Shown one piece after another: positions 7,609 to 16,551 of a DNA stretch of 17,411 bases. The notes under the pieces were generated by a model. That model did not search any database and had not been told where the DNA came from. It saw only the letters and a list, made by a program, of their open reading frames with translations. Source of the stretch: Neovahlkampfia damariscottae. Lineage: Eukaryota > Heterolobosea > Selenaionea > Neovahlkampfiida > Neovahlkampfiidae. The stretch lies in assembly GCA_016618085.1 (NCBI GenBank), contig JABLTG010000268.1, forward strand, positions 1 to 17,411. The letters are read 5' to 3'. The translations under genes were made by a program, and so were the position numbers. Each line of letters opens with the position of its first letter. Position 1 is the first letter of the stretch.

Positions 7609-7929
7609 ATTATTTCATAGTTTATATGGTTGTCATATAAGGTCTGTTGTGAAAAAGAGACAACAAAGATTGTGAAACACATTTTGAGAGTTGCTCTCAA
7701 ATTCCGTTTCTTTCAATACCATAATTTATTTTTAAATTTCTGGAGAAAGGATGAAATTCAATTTTTCTATATTCTTAAATTTAAATGATGACAACTTTAA
7801 CCCAGCTCTCCGATCGTAATTTATGAATGGAATTGAGATTTTCTCAGCTCACTCTGATTTTTTTTCAAATCAGTAAAAAAATGAATTGTCACAAATCATA
7901 AACTAGATCTATTACCGTAACAAATTTAT
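7609..7929. other. Spacer with hairpins and possible snoRNA
   Basis: No ORF is supported. It contains a tight hairpin at 7683-7701 (TTTGAGAG, loop TTG, CTCTCAAA), a second at 7854-7874 (CTGATTT...AAATCAG) and the candidate C/D box RNA at 7785-7857. It is noticeably less AT-rich than other spacers. Confidence 0.4.
7785..7857 (+). ncRNA. Candidate C/D box snoRNA
   Basis: A 73-nt segment starts with a perfect box C (ATGATGA, 7785-7791) and ends with box D (CTGA, 7854-7857). A CCGA at 7810-7813 could serve as D', and TGAATGG at 7824-7830 as a weak C'. The ten bases AACCCAGCTC just before the D'-like box are complementary to the universally conserved large-subunit rRNA sequence GAGCUGGGUU. The bases before box D (CAGCTCAC) pair with the overlapping GUGAGCUG. 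The terminal stem is poor. The rRNA match is from memory of the conserved sequence, so this is a hypothesis. Confidence 0.35.
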
Positions 7930-10247
7930 TTATAAATTTTTTGAAATGAATTTAATTAATTCTTTATAATAATAAACAGTTGAATGAAATTGTCTTAAAC
8001 CATGTCTTTCACCTGGATAAAGACCTAATTTAAATGGTTTTCCTTTTTTAATTAAATCTGAAATCAAAATTTCAGAATGTTTGAAATGAACATTTTCATC
8101 AGATGATCCATGAATTAAAAATAAACGATCATCTTCATCTGGAAAATTATGAGAATAATTCAAAACTGATCCTAATTTATAACCTTGTTCATTTGATTTT
8201 GGAGTACCCATATATCGTTCTGTATATCCTGTATCATATAATTCCCATTCAGTTACAGGAGCACCTGAAATACCAATTTTAAAATAATTAGGATATTGTG
8301 ATAATGCCATTAAAGACATATATCCACCATATGACCAACCATGAATACCAATTCTATTTTTATCAACATTTTCATTTTTTATTAAATAATTTAATCCTTC
8401 AATTTGATCTAATAATTCAACTTGTCCCATTTTATTTTTTAAAATACCTTCAAATTTTAATCCTCTATTAAATGATCCTCTTCCATCAATCATTACAATA
8501 TTATATCCAAGTGATGATAGTATTTGTAATCTACCATTTGAATATAATGAATAATCATTCTTAATTAATTGAACATTTGGTCCTTGATAAATATAAAGTA
8601 TAGTTGGTACAGATACACCTTCTTGTTTATATATTGATCCATAAATGATATCATCTAATTTTAAAAGAATTCAGAACTATATTAAAAATATTACTTGATG
8701 TATTTTTAAAATTAAAAATAGTTGGTTTTGTTAATTTGAATGGTGTTTCAATTTCTTGAAATGAAAAATCAATAAAATCACCTTCAAACCAATCACAATC
8801 ATCATTTTTTGATAATACCACTGATTTTGGATATTCATTAATTGAAGAATATGAACATGAAATTGAAGTAAAATTTTGATTAAATTTGAATGAATTATAA
8901 TTATATCCTAATTTAGTTATTCTATATTTTTAGTCAAAGATATTACCATTTTTACCTTTTTATTTTATTTTCATTTTTTAATGAAATATGATATAAATGT
9001 GTTTCTAAAACAGTATCTTTTGTTGAAGTAAAATAAACATCTTCTTTTTTTTCATCCAACCAAACTTGTTTTACAACATATTCACCTTTTGTTAATTGTT
9101 TAATTTCATTTTTATTTATTAAATATAAATGCATAAAACCATCATTTTCTGATCCAATAATTGATCTTATACCATCTTTAAAAAATATTTTTAAATCAGA
9201 AATATTAATCCAAATATCAGATACATCTTGATGAATCATTTTTATTTCTTCATTTTCATTGATTTTTATTATTCTTTTTAAATTTTGTTCTCTATTCAAT
9301 AATTCAACCCAAATATTATCATTTTCCCATCCAACTCTTGTAATATATTCATACCATAATACATCTTGTTCATGATCATTCAATAATAAATTCATTTCTT
9401 TAATTTTATCTTCATTTTTGAATTTAATTAATTTTAATTTTGATTTAACATTTTTATCACCTGGTCTTGGATATTTATATTCTTCACAATTTCTTTCTCT
9501 TCCATTTTCTGATATTTTTAAGATTGGTACATCACTTTCATCAATCTCTAAAAATACAATTTGATATTCATTATTATTTGATTTATTCCACCAATATCCA
9601 GTATATCTATCAAATTCTTCTTGCATTATAAATTCAGCAACACCTGATTTTTTATTTTTTTCACTATTTGTTAATCTTGTTTCTTTTAAGGTTTTTAAAT
9701 TCAAAATAAAAATATCATCACAACAAATATATGAAATATATTTACCATCAGGTGAAAATTTACTATCCATTTTTGAACTATATATTTCATTAAAATTGAT
9801 AATTAATACCTTTTTGGATATTGAATACTATCATTATTTTCTGTTAAGTCTTTAATTTCTTTAGTTTCAATGGAATATAAAAATAAACATGTTCCTTTAG
9901 TAAATAATATATTTTCTTTGTTTATTGAATAATCAGTTATTCCTGTTGCAAGTGTTCTTGTTCTTTCTCTTAATAATATTTCTTCTTTAGTTAACTCTTT
10001 TTTTAAACTTTGTTTGAATACAATTTCTATTTTATGTATATCTCCTTTCTTTGTTAAAGGTATTGAACCTTTTTGAAATTAAAACAAAAAAATAGTTATT
10101 ACAAAGAGTATTAGTTCCATCAACATTAGAAAGAAAATATAAATCATCTTTATAAAACGAAAAATGATGTGGTATTTTAAATGTATTAGTAGATAATTTT
10201 AATGCTGCTTTTACATTCTTTTCAGTTTCTTCTTTACTCCAATTCAT
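7930..10247 (-). CDS. DPP8/9-like: Dipeptidyl peptidase of the DPP8/9 type (S9B)
   Basis: Five exons (10247-10103, 10068-9810, 9777-8956, 8921-8695, 8654-7930), with introns of 34, 32, 34 and 40 nt, keep one frame and give 725 residues. The enzyme cleaves X-Pro dipeptides from peptide N-termini. An N-terminal beta-propeller is followed by an alpha/beta-hydrolase domain. The substrate-binding Glu pair occurs in MQEEFDRYTGYWW (Glu188-Glu189), closest to DPP8/9. The hydrolase has GIHGWSYGGY with nucleophile Ser592, DTGYTERYMGTP, Asp670 in SSDENVHF and His702 in GERHGLR, so the triad is complete. No signal peptide or membrane anchor is present, which fits a cytosolic DPP8/9 rather than DPP4. It is about 150 residues shorter than the human enzymes, mainly at the N-terminus. 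It shares a 49-bp promoter with the divergent glutaminyl cyclase gene. Confidence 0.93.
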
Positions 10248-10296
10248 TTTTCAAAACTATTTTTTTCCGGTCCAATAAAAAACGTCCAACAGAATT
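10248..10296. promoter_or_regulatory. 49-bp bidirectional promoter with one CCAAT box
   Basis: The ATGs of the DPP8/9-like gene (minus) and the glutaminyl cyclase gene (plus) are separated by 49 bp with a central GGTCCAAT (CCAAT at 10272-10276), about 24 and 20 bp from the two starts. A second half-motif, GTCCAAC, follows at 10284. Confidence 0.6.
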
Positions 10297-11464
10297 ATGA
10301 CGAATAAAAAGAGTGGAGTGAAAAAGAAAAAAAATGAAAATGAAATATCATCAACTTCTAATTCATTAAAGAATACTTTTTTAATATTATTTTCAACTGT
10401 TATTATTTTATTAATATTTAGTTATTTTCAAGATACAAAAATAAAACAACCACCTCCAAAAAGAAAAACACAATTCAGACCACAACATCAACAAAAAGGA
10501 GAAGTACCATCAGTTGAACCAACTAAAGATGAATTAAAATCAAAATTAAGAGAAAAAGAAATTAATTATGAATTTATAAAATTTAATTTACAGAATAATA
10601 CCAAACATATAATATCATTTGAAGAAAGAATACCTGGTACAAGTGGACATTATAAAACTAAACAATTTATAATTCAAAAATTAATTGAAAATAATTTTGA
10701 TGTTGAATTAGATTCATTTTCACAAGATACAGTAAAAGGTAAAGTTAGATTTACCAATATTATCGCATCTCATAAAAAAACGAAAAATAGAAAAGATAAA
10801 ATAATATTAGGAGCACATTATGATTCAAAAATATTTAATGATTTTAAATTTCTTGGAGTAACTGATTCTATTGTTTCATGTTCAATGTTAATTGAATTTG
10901 CTAGATTTATTGATTTTCATGTTGATAAATTTAAAAATATTGATTTTCAATTAGTATTTTTTGATGGTGAAGAAGCATTTAAAGAATGGAATGAAAATGA
11001 TTCAATTTATGGTGCAAAACATTTATCTGAAAAATGGAAAAAAGAAAATGTATTAAAAAATATTCAACTTTTTGTTTTATTAGATTTAATTGGAACAAGA
11101 GATGGTCAATTTAAAAATAATTTTGCTCATCATCAAACAGGAACTAATCAATTGGTAATTATTATCTCATATTCATCTCAATTTATAGTATCTTAAATTT
11201 ATTGAAATTGAAAATGAATTAAAAAAACAATATTCAATTAAATCTCAAAAACAAATATTTAAAAGAGATGATGAAAAATTATTTATTGATGATGATCATT
11301 CTCCTTTTATGAGAAATTCAGTTCCAATTATTCATTTAATTCCATCACCTTTTCCAAAAGTTTGGCACACTGTTGATGATAATATAGATGCTGTTGATTG
11401 GGAATTAACAACTGATATTCAATTAATATTGAATATTTTCATTTCTTCGATAGGTGTTCTTTAA
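10297..11464 (+). CDS. QPCTL-like: Glutaminyl-peptide cyclotransferase, membrane anchored
   Basis: Two exons (10297-11154, 11189-11464), with a 34-nt intron (phase 0), give 377 residues. The enzyme converts N-terminal Gln (or Glu) into pyroglutamate. A Lys-rich cytosolic tail is followed by one hydrophobic helix (residues 27-44), so this is a type II membrane protein like Golgi QPCTL. The M28-like catalytic domain shows ERIPGTSGHY, GAHYDSK, GVTDS (zinc ligand Asp190), FFDGEEAF (catalytic Glu225 and zinc ligand Glu226), LLDLIG (Asp263), DDDHSPF and IPSPFPKVWHT (zinc ligand His346). All residues known to be needed in human QC are in place. The second exon carries the essential His and the DDDH motif, which supports the intron strongly. 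Secreted or lumenal peptides are the likely substrates. Confidence 0.94.
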
Positions 11465-11482
11465 AAATTTTAAATAAATATC

Positions 11483-11506
11483 GTTGGTCAATTTTAATAA
11501 ACCAAT
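11483..11506 (+). promoter_or_regulatory. Paired TTGGTCAA and CCAAT elements of LIM gene
   Basis: GTTGGTCAA (11483-11491) and CCAAT (11502-11506) face each other in the 94-bp spacer, 53-75 bp before the ATG at 11559. Confidence 0.45.
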
Positions 11507-11558
11507 CACATCAATTTTTAAAAACAAAACAAATTTTTTTTCACCTCCTTAAATTATT

Positions 11559-13771
11559 ATGTCACAAGTTGAAACTAAATTTTCAAAAATAGCTGGTCTA
11601 ATTGCTCAAATGGAAAGCTATCAAAACAAAATGTATGGAATTACTAATTCAGGTGATTGTTGGGAATGGTAAATTATTTTTTTTTTTTTTTTCTAATCCT
11701 TTAAAAGGTATTTAAGTAGATGGAAAAAACTTTCTGGTAAATTATCTCATATATCAGTTGGTTACTCTGGTGTTTGGGGAATTGATAATAAGAATAATGT
11801 ATTTTTACTTGATGAAAAAACTTCAACGTTTATTGTTGAACCAAGCATAAAATTAAAAAGTATTTCTTCAAATAGTGAAGTTTTAGGAATTGGATTAGAT
11901 AATTATCCTTATAAATGGAATGGAAAGTCATTTGATTTAATTTCTAGTGATTTAAAATCAAGAAATATCACTATAACAAAATCAAGTAAAATATATTCAC
12001 TATCACTTGAAAGTATACCATTTGAATATGAAAATTCAAAATGGAATTCAATGGAAGGTAAAAAATTCAAGACTTTATTAGTGGATGAAGATATTTTATG
12101 TGGTGTTGCTCTTGACTCTTCAATTTGGCATTATAAAGATTCAAAATGGATTTCTGAGTTAAATGGAAAAGAAATTTCAATTGAAAAAAAAGAGTTAGAC
12201 TTGACTCAAAAAGAAAGTCCAAAAGTTACAACTATTACTTCACCTGAAAATAAAGTTGAAAGGAAAAAAGAAAGTTTTACCATAAAATCATCATCAACTC
12301 AAGAAATACAAGACAATTCTGAACAACCAAAAACGTTGAAAAAAAAAGGTTTTTCTTTAGTAATTCAAAAAGAAAAATGTCTTTCTTGTTCTAAAACAGT
12401 TTATGCAAATGAAAAAATTACAGCAGATGGAAAAATTTATCATCAAAAATGTTTTAGATGTAAACATTGTAACTGTAAATTGACATTTTCAAACTTTTCA
12501 CAATTGGATAATGTACCATATTGTAAAACACGTAAGTATTATTTTTAATATTCATATGATTAGATTTGGTTGAGTTATTTAGAAGACAAGGAAAATATAA
12601 TTTCTCAGGAAAAGAAAGTAAAAGTCAAGAATTAGCAGGTCATGAAGAACATGTGGTGAACTCTGAAGATAAAAATAAAGAAAATGAAAAGAAAAAAGAA
12701 GAAAATGAAAAAATAGAAGCTAAAAGAATTGAAACTGAGAGATTAGAAAAGAAAGAACAAGAAGAAAAATTAAAAGCAGAAAGATTAGAAGCAGAAAAAA
12801 GAGAACAAGAAAGACTAGAAAAGAAAGAAGCTGAAAAGAGAGAACAGGAAAGAATTGAAAATGAAAGATTAGAAGCGGAAAAAGTTGAAACTGAGAGATT
12901 AGAAGCAGAAAGAATTGAAAATGAAAAAAAAGAATCTGACAGAGTTGAAGCAGAAAAGAAAGAGATTGAAAGAATCGAAAATGAAAAGAAAAATATTGAA
13001 ATTCTTCCAAAATCAAAACCAAAACCTTCAAGACTTTCTGCTCTTGAAGAAATTGAAGAAGAAGATGAAGATGATGATGAAGATCTTATTATTGAAGAAA
13101 TAGATGATCATCAATTTACAGATGACCTTAAACTCTATGAAATGTTTCATGATAATATAAATTCTGATCATGAAGAAGAAGAAGAAGAAGAAGAAGAAGT
13201 GATTGTCAAACCAAAAAAAGTTAAAAAGAAAAAAGAAATTGAACCTGTTGATGAAAACCTTATTATTCATGTTGTAAAATCTGAAGATGTCAATCAAGAA
13301 CCAATTGGTAAAGATGGAATTGAAAAAGGATTAGCAGCTGAAATTGAAGTCTCAGATGAAGATAATGAATACCCAACTTTACCAGTTGAATTTCGAGATA
13401 TTATTTTATCAAAAGAAGATGAAAAAAGAATGACAAAATATAAAAAATATTTTGAAAGGGGAATATTAGATGATGAAGAATATTTAGAAAAAGTAGAAGA
13501 AATGTATTCAAAATATGAAAATAAGGATAGTATTGAAAATGGAAATGATATGCAAATAGAAGAAGATATTGATGAAATGAAACAAGATGTTATTATTGAA
13601 GATGATGATGAAGATTTAGTTTTACCAACTTTACCTCAAAAATATGAAAATATTAAATTAAGTTATGAAGATGAAGAAAAATTAAAAAAATATCAATCTT
13701 ATTTTCAAAAAGAAATATTAGATGATGAAGAATATTTAGAAAAAGTAGATGAAATATATTCAAAATATTAA
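11559..13771 (+). CDS. Tectonin-LIM-coiled-coil protein with SHOCT-like tail
   Basis: Three exons (11559-11668, 11708-12531, 12564-13771), with introns of 39 and 32 nt, give 713 residues. Residues 38-185 hold about four tectonin-type blades ([23 protein letters not shown] is the clearest, the rest degenerate), a partial beta-propeller. Residues 261-312 form one complete LIM zinc finger: Cys261, Cys264, His282, Cys285, Cys288, Cys291, Cys309 and His312. The second intron lies just before the last ligand. Residues ~340-470 are a Glu/Lys/Arg heptad-like coiled coil, followed by an acidic stretch. Residues 577-629 and 660-713 are two copies of one module (PTLP...[27 protein letters not shown]) resembling SHOCT. 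LIM domains dock proteins, often on actin; tectonin domains bind lipids or other ligands. A membrane or cytoskeleton scaffold is a reasonable inference. I know no described family with this order. Confidence 0.88.
13172..13199 (+). repeat. (GAA)9 microsatellite in coding sequence
   Basis: Nine GAA units encode a run of Glu in the acidic linker of the LIM protein. It may vary in length. Confidence 0.9.
13358..13768 (+). repeat. Diverged tandem duplication of a SHOCT-like module
   Basis: Bases 13358-13516 and 13607-13768 encode two aligned modules of about 53 residues. They share PTLP, a Lys/Tyr helix, [11 protein letters not shown] and a YSKY end. The protein stops immediately after the second copy. 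Confidence 0.75.
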
Positions 13772-13784
13772 AATAAAAAAATAT

Positions 13785-15474
13785 TCATTTTTGAAGATAT
13801 TTTAATATTTCAGATGATTCTAATATTAATTTTCCAAAATTATCATTGGATAAATCTGAAATTAAATCATTATGAATTTTAAAATTCTTTGTATTTGCCA
13901 TTAAATTCATTCTAAAATTCTTTGATGTTTTAATTAATGATTTCTTTTCAAATAAATTTTGTTCAATAAATGAGTGATTATGAACTAAAAAAATGATTAA
14001 TATATTGAATCAAACTATGAATATAAGTATATTTTATAATTGATTCTGTAATTCTAGTAAATTGAAATTTAATAAAATGATTCATTTCATATTTTTTATC
14101 ATTATCTAATTTATTATTCACATTTAGACTATTATTCACACCCATACTTAGACCTACACATGTACTCTTATCCACGTCTGTACCAACATGAACTTGTTCT
14201 TGTTCATCTTCTTCAAATTGATGAAAAGGTCTAACAATACAAATCCAATTATTTTCATCTTCAAAAAAACAAGTTGAAGTTAAATTTAATTTATAATTTT
14301 TAAAAGATAAATTAATTTGATTATTTCCTCTTTTAAAATTTGATACCATATTTTGATAATGATTTTGTAAATATTCAAAATTCCAATAATTTAATTCTTT
14401 TTTATTTTCAATTAAATATTCATTATTTGATAATTGTAAAAGTGTATTTAACATATTATATTGATTACCTAAACTTAAAATTGAATTTTCAAATGAACAA
14501 TTTGATAAATATGATTCAAATTTTAAAGTTGATGAATTCTTAAAAAATGATACATTTGGTAGAAAATTAGTTTTTGAAAAGAATGTATTAGAATTTAAAT
14601 TAGAATCAAAATCAATTAATTCCCATTCAAAATTATCATTGGTCAAATTTTTAAAAAATGAAATATCAAAATCAGTTATAATTGATATTTTAAAATCATC
14701 ATCAGTATATGGATAATAATAATTTTGAATTAAATTACATATTTTTGTACAATTTATATTCTTTTTTAAAATTTCAAAACATTTTTTTGTTCTTATAAAT
14801 CTTGGAAAAATATCTTGATAAATTTTGAATTCAATCTGTTTTTTAAAATATTTTAAATGAAATTCAATATTATTAGATGATTCAAATACTCTTTTAAATG
14901 ATTAATAAATATCTCTCTCTCTCTCTTACTCTAATTCATTTAAACTAAAATTTAAAATATTATTCTTTAAATAATTATCATAAATATTTTGATATAATTT
15001 CATTATTTCATTTTCATTTTTTGATTTTATTAAATTTTCATAATTTTGAACTTGTTCTAAAAATGACCAATAATTTTTTAATTCTTCATTTGATTCATTA
15101 TTTATATATTTTTGAAAACAATATTGAATTTCTTTATCTAAATAAATAGATTCCAAATTTAAATAATACTTTTTAATATCAAATTCTTTTTTTCTTTCTT
15201 CAATTTGATAAACTGATTTTGATCGTTTTTTTTTTATTTTTATTTTTTCTTTTTCTTTTTCAGGTACAATTGTTTGGAATATATAATCTGTTCCACCATC
15301 ATCTAAACTTCGTTTTCTACTCTTTGGTAATTTTGAATTCTCCTCTAAATCAATAGTATCATCAAATATTAATAATTCTTGTTCTTGTGGATATGGTGAA
15401 TGTTCTCCGGATGTTGGTTTTTCATAGCAGTATTCATCAGATGAAATTGAGTTAATGGATAGTTTCCTCAGCAT
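13785..15474 (-). CDS. RGS-domain protein
   Basis: Three exons (15474-14930, 14890-14016, 13984-13785), with introns of 39 and 31 nt, give 539 residues. Residues ~105-223 fit an RGS domain, a GTPase-activating module for G-alpha subunits: LDKEIQYCFQKYINNESNEE, NYWSFLEQVQNYENLI, IYDNYLKNN and the closing IYQDIFPRFIRTKKCFEIL. The first intron (a CT repeat inside) splits the domain, and removing it restores the helix order. Ahead lies a basic stretch (KIKIKKKRSK, residues 77-86) that could be a nuclear signal or bind phospholipid. Residues ~240-400 form an unrecognised globular region (FEWELIDFDSN..., FEDENNWICIVRPF) that may be a START-like lipid-binding fold; this is weak. An alternative start at 15519 would need TTG, so the ATG is chosen; a CCAAT lies 36 bp upstream. 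It converges with the LIM gene, with 13 bp between the stops. Confidence 0.75.
14912..14926. repeat. (CT)n microsatellite inside RGS intron
   Basis: About seven CT units (GA on the gene strand) directly follow the GTAAG donor of the first intron and make up over a third of the 39-nt intron. Confidence 0.85.
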
Positions 15475-15510
15475 TTCTTTTGTTTTTTTCAGTAAAAGGA
15501 AACGTATATT

Positions 15511-15519
15511 ATTGGTCAA
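15511..15519 (-). promoter_or_regulatory. ATTGGTCAA element of RGS gene (reversed)
   Basis: On the gene strand it reads TTGACCAAT, 36 bp before the ATG at 15474; the element is inverted relative to most plus-strand genes here. Confidence 0.45.
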
Positions 15520-15638
15520 AATAAAAACTTACATTTACTTTTTATGATCAACTCAAGCTAAAGTACGAGGACAGCTCTATGAATGAAAAGTATTTATTAG
15601 CTAAAAAAATAATTGAATCCAATTTCTTTCAGTTTCTA

Positions 15639-15647
15639 ATTGGTCAA
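15639..15647 (+). promoter_or_regulatory. ATTGGTCAA element of decayed gene
   Basis: An exact ATTGGTCAA lies 16 bp before the ATG at 15664, the normal host arrangement, although the frame behind it is broken. Confidence 0.45.
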
Positions 15648-15663
15648 TTCATTTCAAACAAAA

Positions 15664-16042
15664 ATGAACCAAGAATAGCCTGTCAGATTCAATATAAAAC
15701 AAAGTTCAAAACTTTTCAATCATTTTGCACAAGAAAAAGATAAGATTCCAAGAAAAATTGTTGATGCTATTTTTGAAAATGAAGTTTCAGAACAGTTAGC
15801 TCTTAATGGAAAGTCATCTAGTGAAATGAAACAACATGATTATTTTCTTCATATTGATGAAGTTACAATAGATTTTAAATTGATAAGAAAACTTTGGGAA
15901 TCATTGATTATTAAAATTGATTTTTATTTAACTGGCTTTGATTGATGAAAAATCAGGATTTATTGAATTTGAAGAAGGTGAATATTATGTTTCAAAAAGT
16001 GCAACTGTATTTAATAGCAGTGATGGTGATAAAACTTTTTGA
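15664..16042 (+). pseudogene. Broken host-like gene, unknown family
   Basis: The ATG behind a good start element is followed by a TAG at codon 5 (15676-15678). The same frame then stays open with protein-like composition (IPRKIVDAIFENEVSEQLALNG, MKQHDYFLHIDEVTID) to a TGA at 15943. From about 15932 another frame carries a protein-like continuation (LALIDEKSGFIEFEEGEYYV...) to a stop at 16042. No GT..AG pair that I can find repairs either break, so a nonsense mutation plus a frameshift is the simplest reading. A 54-codon frame starting at ATG 15580 overlaps the beginning and is probably chance. I do not recognise the protein. Its decay beside the nuclease gene may reflect an insertion or deletion event. 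Confidence 0.45.
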
Positions 16043-16222
16043 TAAGAATAATTTTTAAACTTTCTGGTTTCAGCTGATTCCTTTTCTGCAGCTACCCCAT
16101 CAACACAATCACTGTGCTCAGTATCCATTTTCATATCTCTTGGTCAGTATTTTATCCAATGAATAAGACTCCTATGTAATTAGTCACTTTATAAGAATAA
16201 ACCTTAGTTTCTAAGTTGAAGT
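16043..16222. other. Spacer between decayed gene and repeat array
   Basis: About 180 bp with higher GC than usual. The minus strand has a 49-codon ORF (16134 to 15985) with ATTGG 20-odd bases upstream, running antisense into the decayed gene. It is not convincing enough for a gene call. AATAAG-like motifs occur near 16050, 16163 and 16193, perhaps outlying copies of the array unit. Confidence 0.35.
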
Positions 16223-16397
16223 CTGTGATTTCAATCGAACAAAGGTGGTTTTTACGAATAAAAAGACTTATTTCCGAATAAGTGTGGTTACTTCGAATAA
16301 GAGGTGTTATTCCAAATAAGTATGGATTTAAACGAATAAGTAGCGTTACTCCAAATAAGTTACTTTTTGAACAAAAGGTTCAGTTATTCCCAATAAC
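16223..16397. repeat. Array of ~nine 19-20 bp degenerate repeats with internal dyads
   Basis: Read on the minus strand the units begin CTTATTYG followed by R-A-RTAAC and four or five variable bases, each 18-21 nt long. Good examples on the plus strand are GTTATTCCCAATAAC (16382-16396), GTTACTCCAAATAAGT, GTTATTCCAAATAAG and ACTTATTTCCGAATAAGT. Many units contain an inverted repeat of about six bases around YCC/CGR, so the array is a row of small hairpins or dyad binding sites. It starts about 130 bp past the nuclease stop codon, as expected for subterminal repeats of a transposon. Confidence 0.7.
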
Positions 16398-16551
16398 AAA
16401 TAATTTTCTTTTTTTTTGATATTTTCTTGTTTAAATCAATCATAGACCCGATATCTGCAAGGTACTCAAAATAGTCATCTTCTTTATAAATTTCTTCAAA
16501 ATAGAGTTTAATTTGTTCCTCCGCTATCTTAAAACTGACTTTTCTGTTCAT
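16384..16551 (-). CDS. 55-residue ORF overlapping the nuclease 3' end
   Basis: The ATG at 16551-16549 lies inside the last codons of the TnpB/Fanzor ORF in another frame (23-bp overlap), and the ORF ends at 16384 inside the repeat array. The product (MNRKVSFKIAEEQIKLYFEE...DDYFEYLADIGSMIDL..., then a Lys run) has balanced, helix-like composition and a GC content above the host average. I recognise no family. It could be a real small protein, the displaced end of another ORF, or chance within a structured RNA region. Confidence 0.3.
   Translation of the reverse strand: MNRKVSFKIAEEQIKLYFEEIYKEDDYFEYLADIGSMIDLNKKISKKKKIICYWE

Noticed and set aside
12720-13031. Leu/Phe-rich minus-strand frame that looks like membrane helices
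   Set aside because: It is the antisense of the Glu/Lys-rich coiled-coil DNA of the LIM protein, a known artefact of GAA-rich sequence.
15580-15744. 54-codon plus-strand ORF starting at ATG 15580
   Set aside because: It runs through the start element of the next gene, and no exon junction links it sensibly to the downstream frame.
16223-16397. CRISPR array
   Set aside because: Units are only ~19.5 bp, degenerate, without constant repeats and separate long spacers, and the setting is eukaryotic.
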